In this document: in pieces, positions 61,845-64,000 of the stretch
Layout: each line of letters opens with the position of its first letter
Numbering within the stretch: the first letter of the stretch is position 1
Origin: Cavenderia fasciculata
Lineage: Eukaryota; Evosea; Eumycetozoa; Acytosteliales; Cavenderiaceae
NCBI RefSeq assembly: GCF_000203815.1
Contig: NW_004457642.1
Location: 372,001 to 436,000, forward strand
DNA: 64,000 nt
Direction: 5' to 3'
Notes under the pieces: generated by a model
Told to the model about the DNA's origin: nothing
The model's database searches: none
What the model saw: only the letters and a program-made list of their open reading frames with translations
Position numbers and translations under genes: made by a program

Positions 61845-64000
61845 TTAATTCATTGCTTGAAGTTTCATTTTCATTTGGTTGTTCATTCTGATCCTGGCCT
61901 GTGTCTTTTTCATGGTGATAATTGCTGCTGCTGTGATGGCTACGGCTCCAACAACTCCAACTACAACACCAACTATGATTCTCCAGGTATTTGATTTACT
62001 GTCACATCCACCATCATTACTCTTGTCGATTAATAATGGTGAGAAATCAGGATCGAGAATACATGATTGACATTGTGGTAGATTGATACCAATCAATGCA
62101 ATCGATTGTTCATTACTGCTACTTGATTGTGTCAATGATATGAGTTGTGTTTGTGAATAGGTTGGTCGACCATCAGACAATGCAACATCAATAAATCTAC
62201 CATTGAATTGAATATCATCTTTGATCACTCTGAGGTATTGCAGTGATGACAATGAATCATATGATATTGCATCAATCTCTTTTTCATTGCAATCATATTG
62301 GATTGTTTGGTTGTTGATAATGACAGTTCTAAATACAACTCTGAGTGTTGCTAAATTCGATGAGTATTGCCAATTTGTTACGTTGACAGCCAACTTTATG
62401 GAATTTGGATTGATGTGAAGTTGTTGATCTCCAAATTGAATATCTCTTGATTGTGTTGAGAATGATATTGTTGACAGTACACTGACTGATTGGAAAAGTA
62501 TTGAGTTGATGTCTGATGATGGTGAAGAGGATGATGAAAGGGTTGTATTTAATTGATAATCAACAATAGTTGTAATATTATTGGTTGATGCATTCACAAT
62601 CCAAGTATAGTTTGAAATAAATAATTCTTTAACAATATTACTATCAAAATCCAATTCTTGAATTGATGCAACTTCAAATTGGAAATCAATTCCATCAATA
62701 TCAAATGATACTGTTGGTGAGGTTGTATTTTGTGTAATCGTTGTATTTATAACTAAATAATATAAATAAATTAATTAATAAAAATAAATTAAATAATTAA
62801 TTAATATAAATAATTGATAATTAATTATTATTTAATTACATACACTTTGTAAAACATTCATCATCAGGATTATAGTCTTGGTCACATTGACATATTCCGT
62901 TTACATCACAAACACCATGACCATAACAATTTGATGTTTGTTTTTCACATTGTTGTTGTGGTGTGTCTGTTGACCCTCCAGAGGTGGTGGTAGTAGTTGT
63001 TGATCCTCCATTTCCAGGTCTACGTAGATTTAAAATATTCTTTGCACTGGTATTCAAAGAATCAAGTTGTAATTGAACCGATGATAATCCATAATTTGGT
63101 GTTTGTTCCAACAAACAAGTAATTAACCATTGTGATGTTGCATTAACTACAGCACAATCCAAAGTATTATTAATTTTAATTGATAAGTTTGATTGTCCAA
63201 AAGGTCCAAAATCACCATACAAACTGACCAATTTAGTATTATTTACATTATAACTACCAGATGAAATGATTGGATATGGTTTTGAACAGTCATTGTAAAA
63301 TGCATTACTGTTACAAACGCATTGACCTGTAGTATTACACAGACCATTACCATGGCAATTACTGGTTGATTGTTGACAGATATATTCAGGTGTTATCATA
63401 AACGATCCAGAATAAATAGTATCTGTCACAACAACTTCTATTGTTTCATTTCCCAATGCTGTCATAAGTTGACAATAAATGATATTGGTTGCAACTGAAA
63501 ATAACGAACAACTTGGTACACTGGCATGGTCCTGTTGGTATAAAAATACGTTCCATAACAATGACGACACTATTGGCCAATACCCTTTTATTTCGATAGT
63601 CTCTCCAACTTGAGCAGGGAGGGGACTGATCGAATAAATCTTTGGATAGGGTGCATCGAATTGGAAAAACTTTGCAGTAAAGTAATAGTCATTTGACATT
63701 GATACATTATGATTTCCAGAGGTGAGTGTGGCGATTTTGCACTCAAACCTCTTTTCTATACTATCATAAGACAGTGCGGCGCACTCTTGATTGTCAACCA
63801 TGACAGTGTGTTCAAAATATGTATTAAATGTAGCATTAAAGGTTAACATTGCTGCATAACTAGTGTTTGAGGGTAGCAGATTGAGTTGACCAATTGTGAT
63901 ACCACCCTCGACCAATGTAATTTGTGTTATTGGGGCACCTGAATATGTGCTCATATCCAAGGTGACGTTGGTTGGGACCAATGGTGGATTAATAAAATTG
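61845..64000 (-). CDS. ComC-like receptor, array gene K (5' part beyond window)
   Basis: Two exons are visible: 61845..62752 (supersandwich, membrane span RIIVGVVVGVVGAVAITAA and tail) and 62844.. beyond 64000 (TIG-like domains, EGF 1 CQQSTSNCHGNGLCNTTGQC, TIG-like domain, short stalk, EGF 2 CYGHGVCDVNGICQC). Both are open without breaks. The TIG part (PYPKIYSISPLPAQVGETIE) matches gene J, but the tail (KKTQARIRMNNQMKMKLQ) matches gene C. The LRR region and signal peptide should follow to the right of the window. The stop lies about 240 bp from the start of J. Confidence 0.85.

Noticed and set aside
1-64000. tRNA, rRNA, class I small RNA, CRISPR, LTR or virus-like elements
   Set aside because: Looked for T-loop motifs, conserved small-RNA motifs, direct long terminal repeats and reverse-transcriptase or capsid motifs by eye; none was convincing.

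Overview
The window looks like nuclear DNA of a social amoeba (Dictyostelia). Exons are moderately GC-poor. Introns are very AT-rich, 50-120 bp long, and begin with GTATGT, GTAAGT or close variants. Intergenic DNA is full of A/T runs and microsatellites, and the gene families are dictyostelid ones: ComC-type receptors, PSI/CTDC proteins and degenerate ankyrin proteins. The exon GC is higher and the homopolymer tracts fewer than I would expect for Dictyostelium discoideum, so a Cavenderia- or Heterostelium-type genome is more likely (inference). No rRNA, tRNA, CRISPR or virus-like element was recognised.

Layout. 1-12 kb holds ordinary genes: a 5'-partial ankyrin-like protein (+), a secreted, membrane-anchored beta-solenoid-like protein (-), a small tail-anchored-like protein (+) and a TFIIB-fold transcription factor (-). 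From 12 kb to the right edge runs a head-to-tail array, all on the minus strand, of ten long ComC-like receptor genes, called here A, B, C, E, F, G, H, I, J, K. There are also two orphan 3' fragments. Each full gene has a signal peptide, a leucine-rich-repeat region, TIG/IPT-like domains, an EGF-like domain, a second TIG-like domain, a Thr/Ser-rich stalk, a second EGF-like domain, the ComC 'supersandwich' domain, one membrane span and a short cytoplasmic tail. Exon models were built by hand; exon lengths sum to a multiple of three for A, F, H and J directly. For B and I they do so after allowing for one visible indel, and for C after allowing for one inverted segment. Interruptions of the array are an F-box-like remnant, a beta-trefoil gene, a piggyBac transposase, a PSI-like pseudogene and a small Pro/Gln-rich membrane protein.

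The most unusual signals are in the array. (1) The signal-peptide exon of gene C lies in the opposite orientation to the rest of the gene, between perfect 30-bp inverted repeats; turning it back restores a first exon that is in frame. (2) An LRR exon of gene E carries a 37-bp-arm snap-back inverted duplication. (3) Intact and broken copies alternate (E broken, F intact, G broken, H intact, I broken, J intact). (4) The 3' module is nearly uniform while the LRR/TIG ectodomain differs, and different segments of one gene resemble different partners (B/E and C/I in the ectodomain, C/H and I/J in the last intron, E/F and C/K in the tail). Together these suggest a surface-receptor array kept in motion by gene conversion, with a constant membrane-proximal part and a variable outer part. 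This is an inference and would need population or long-read data.
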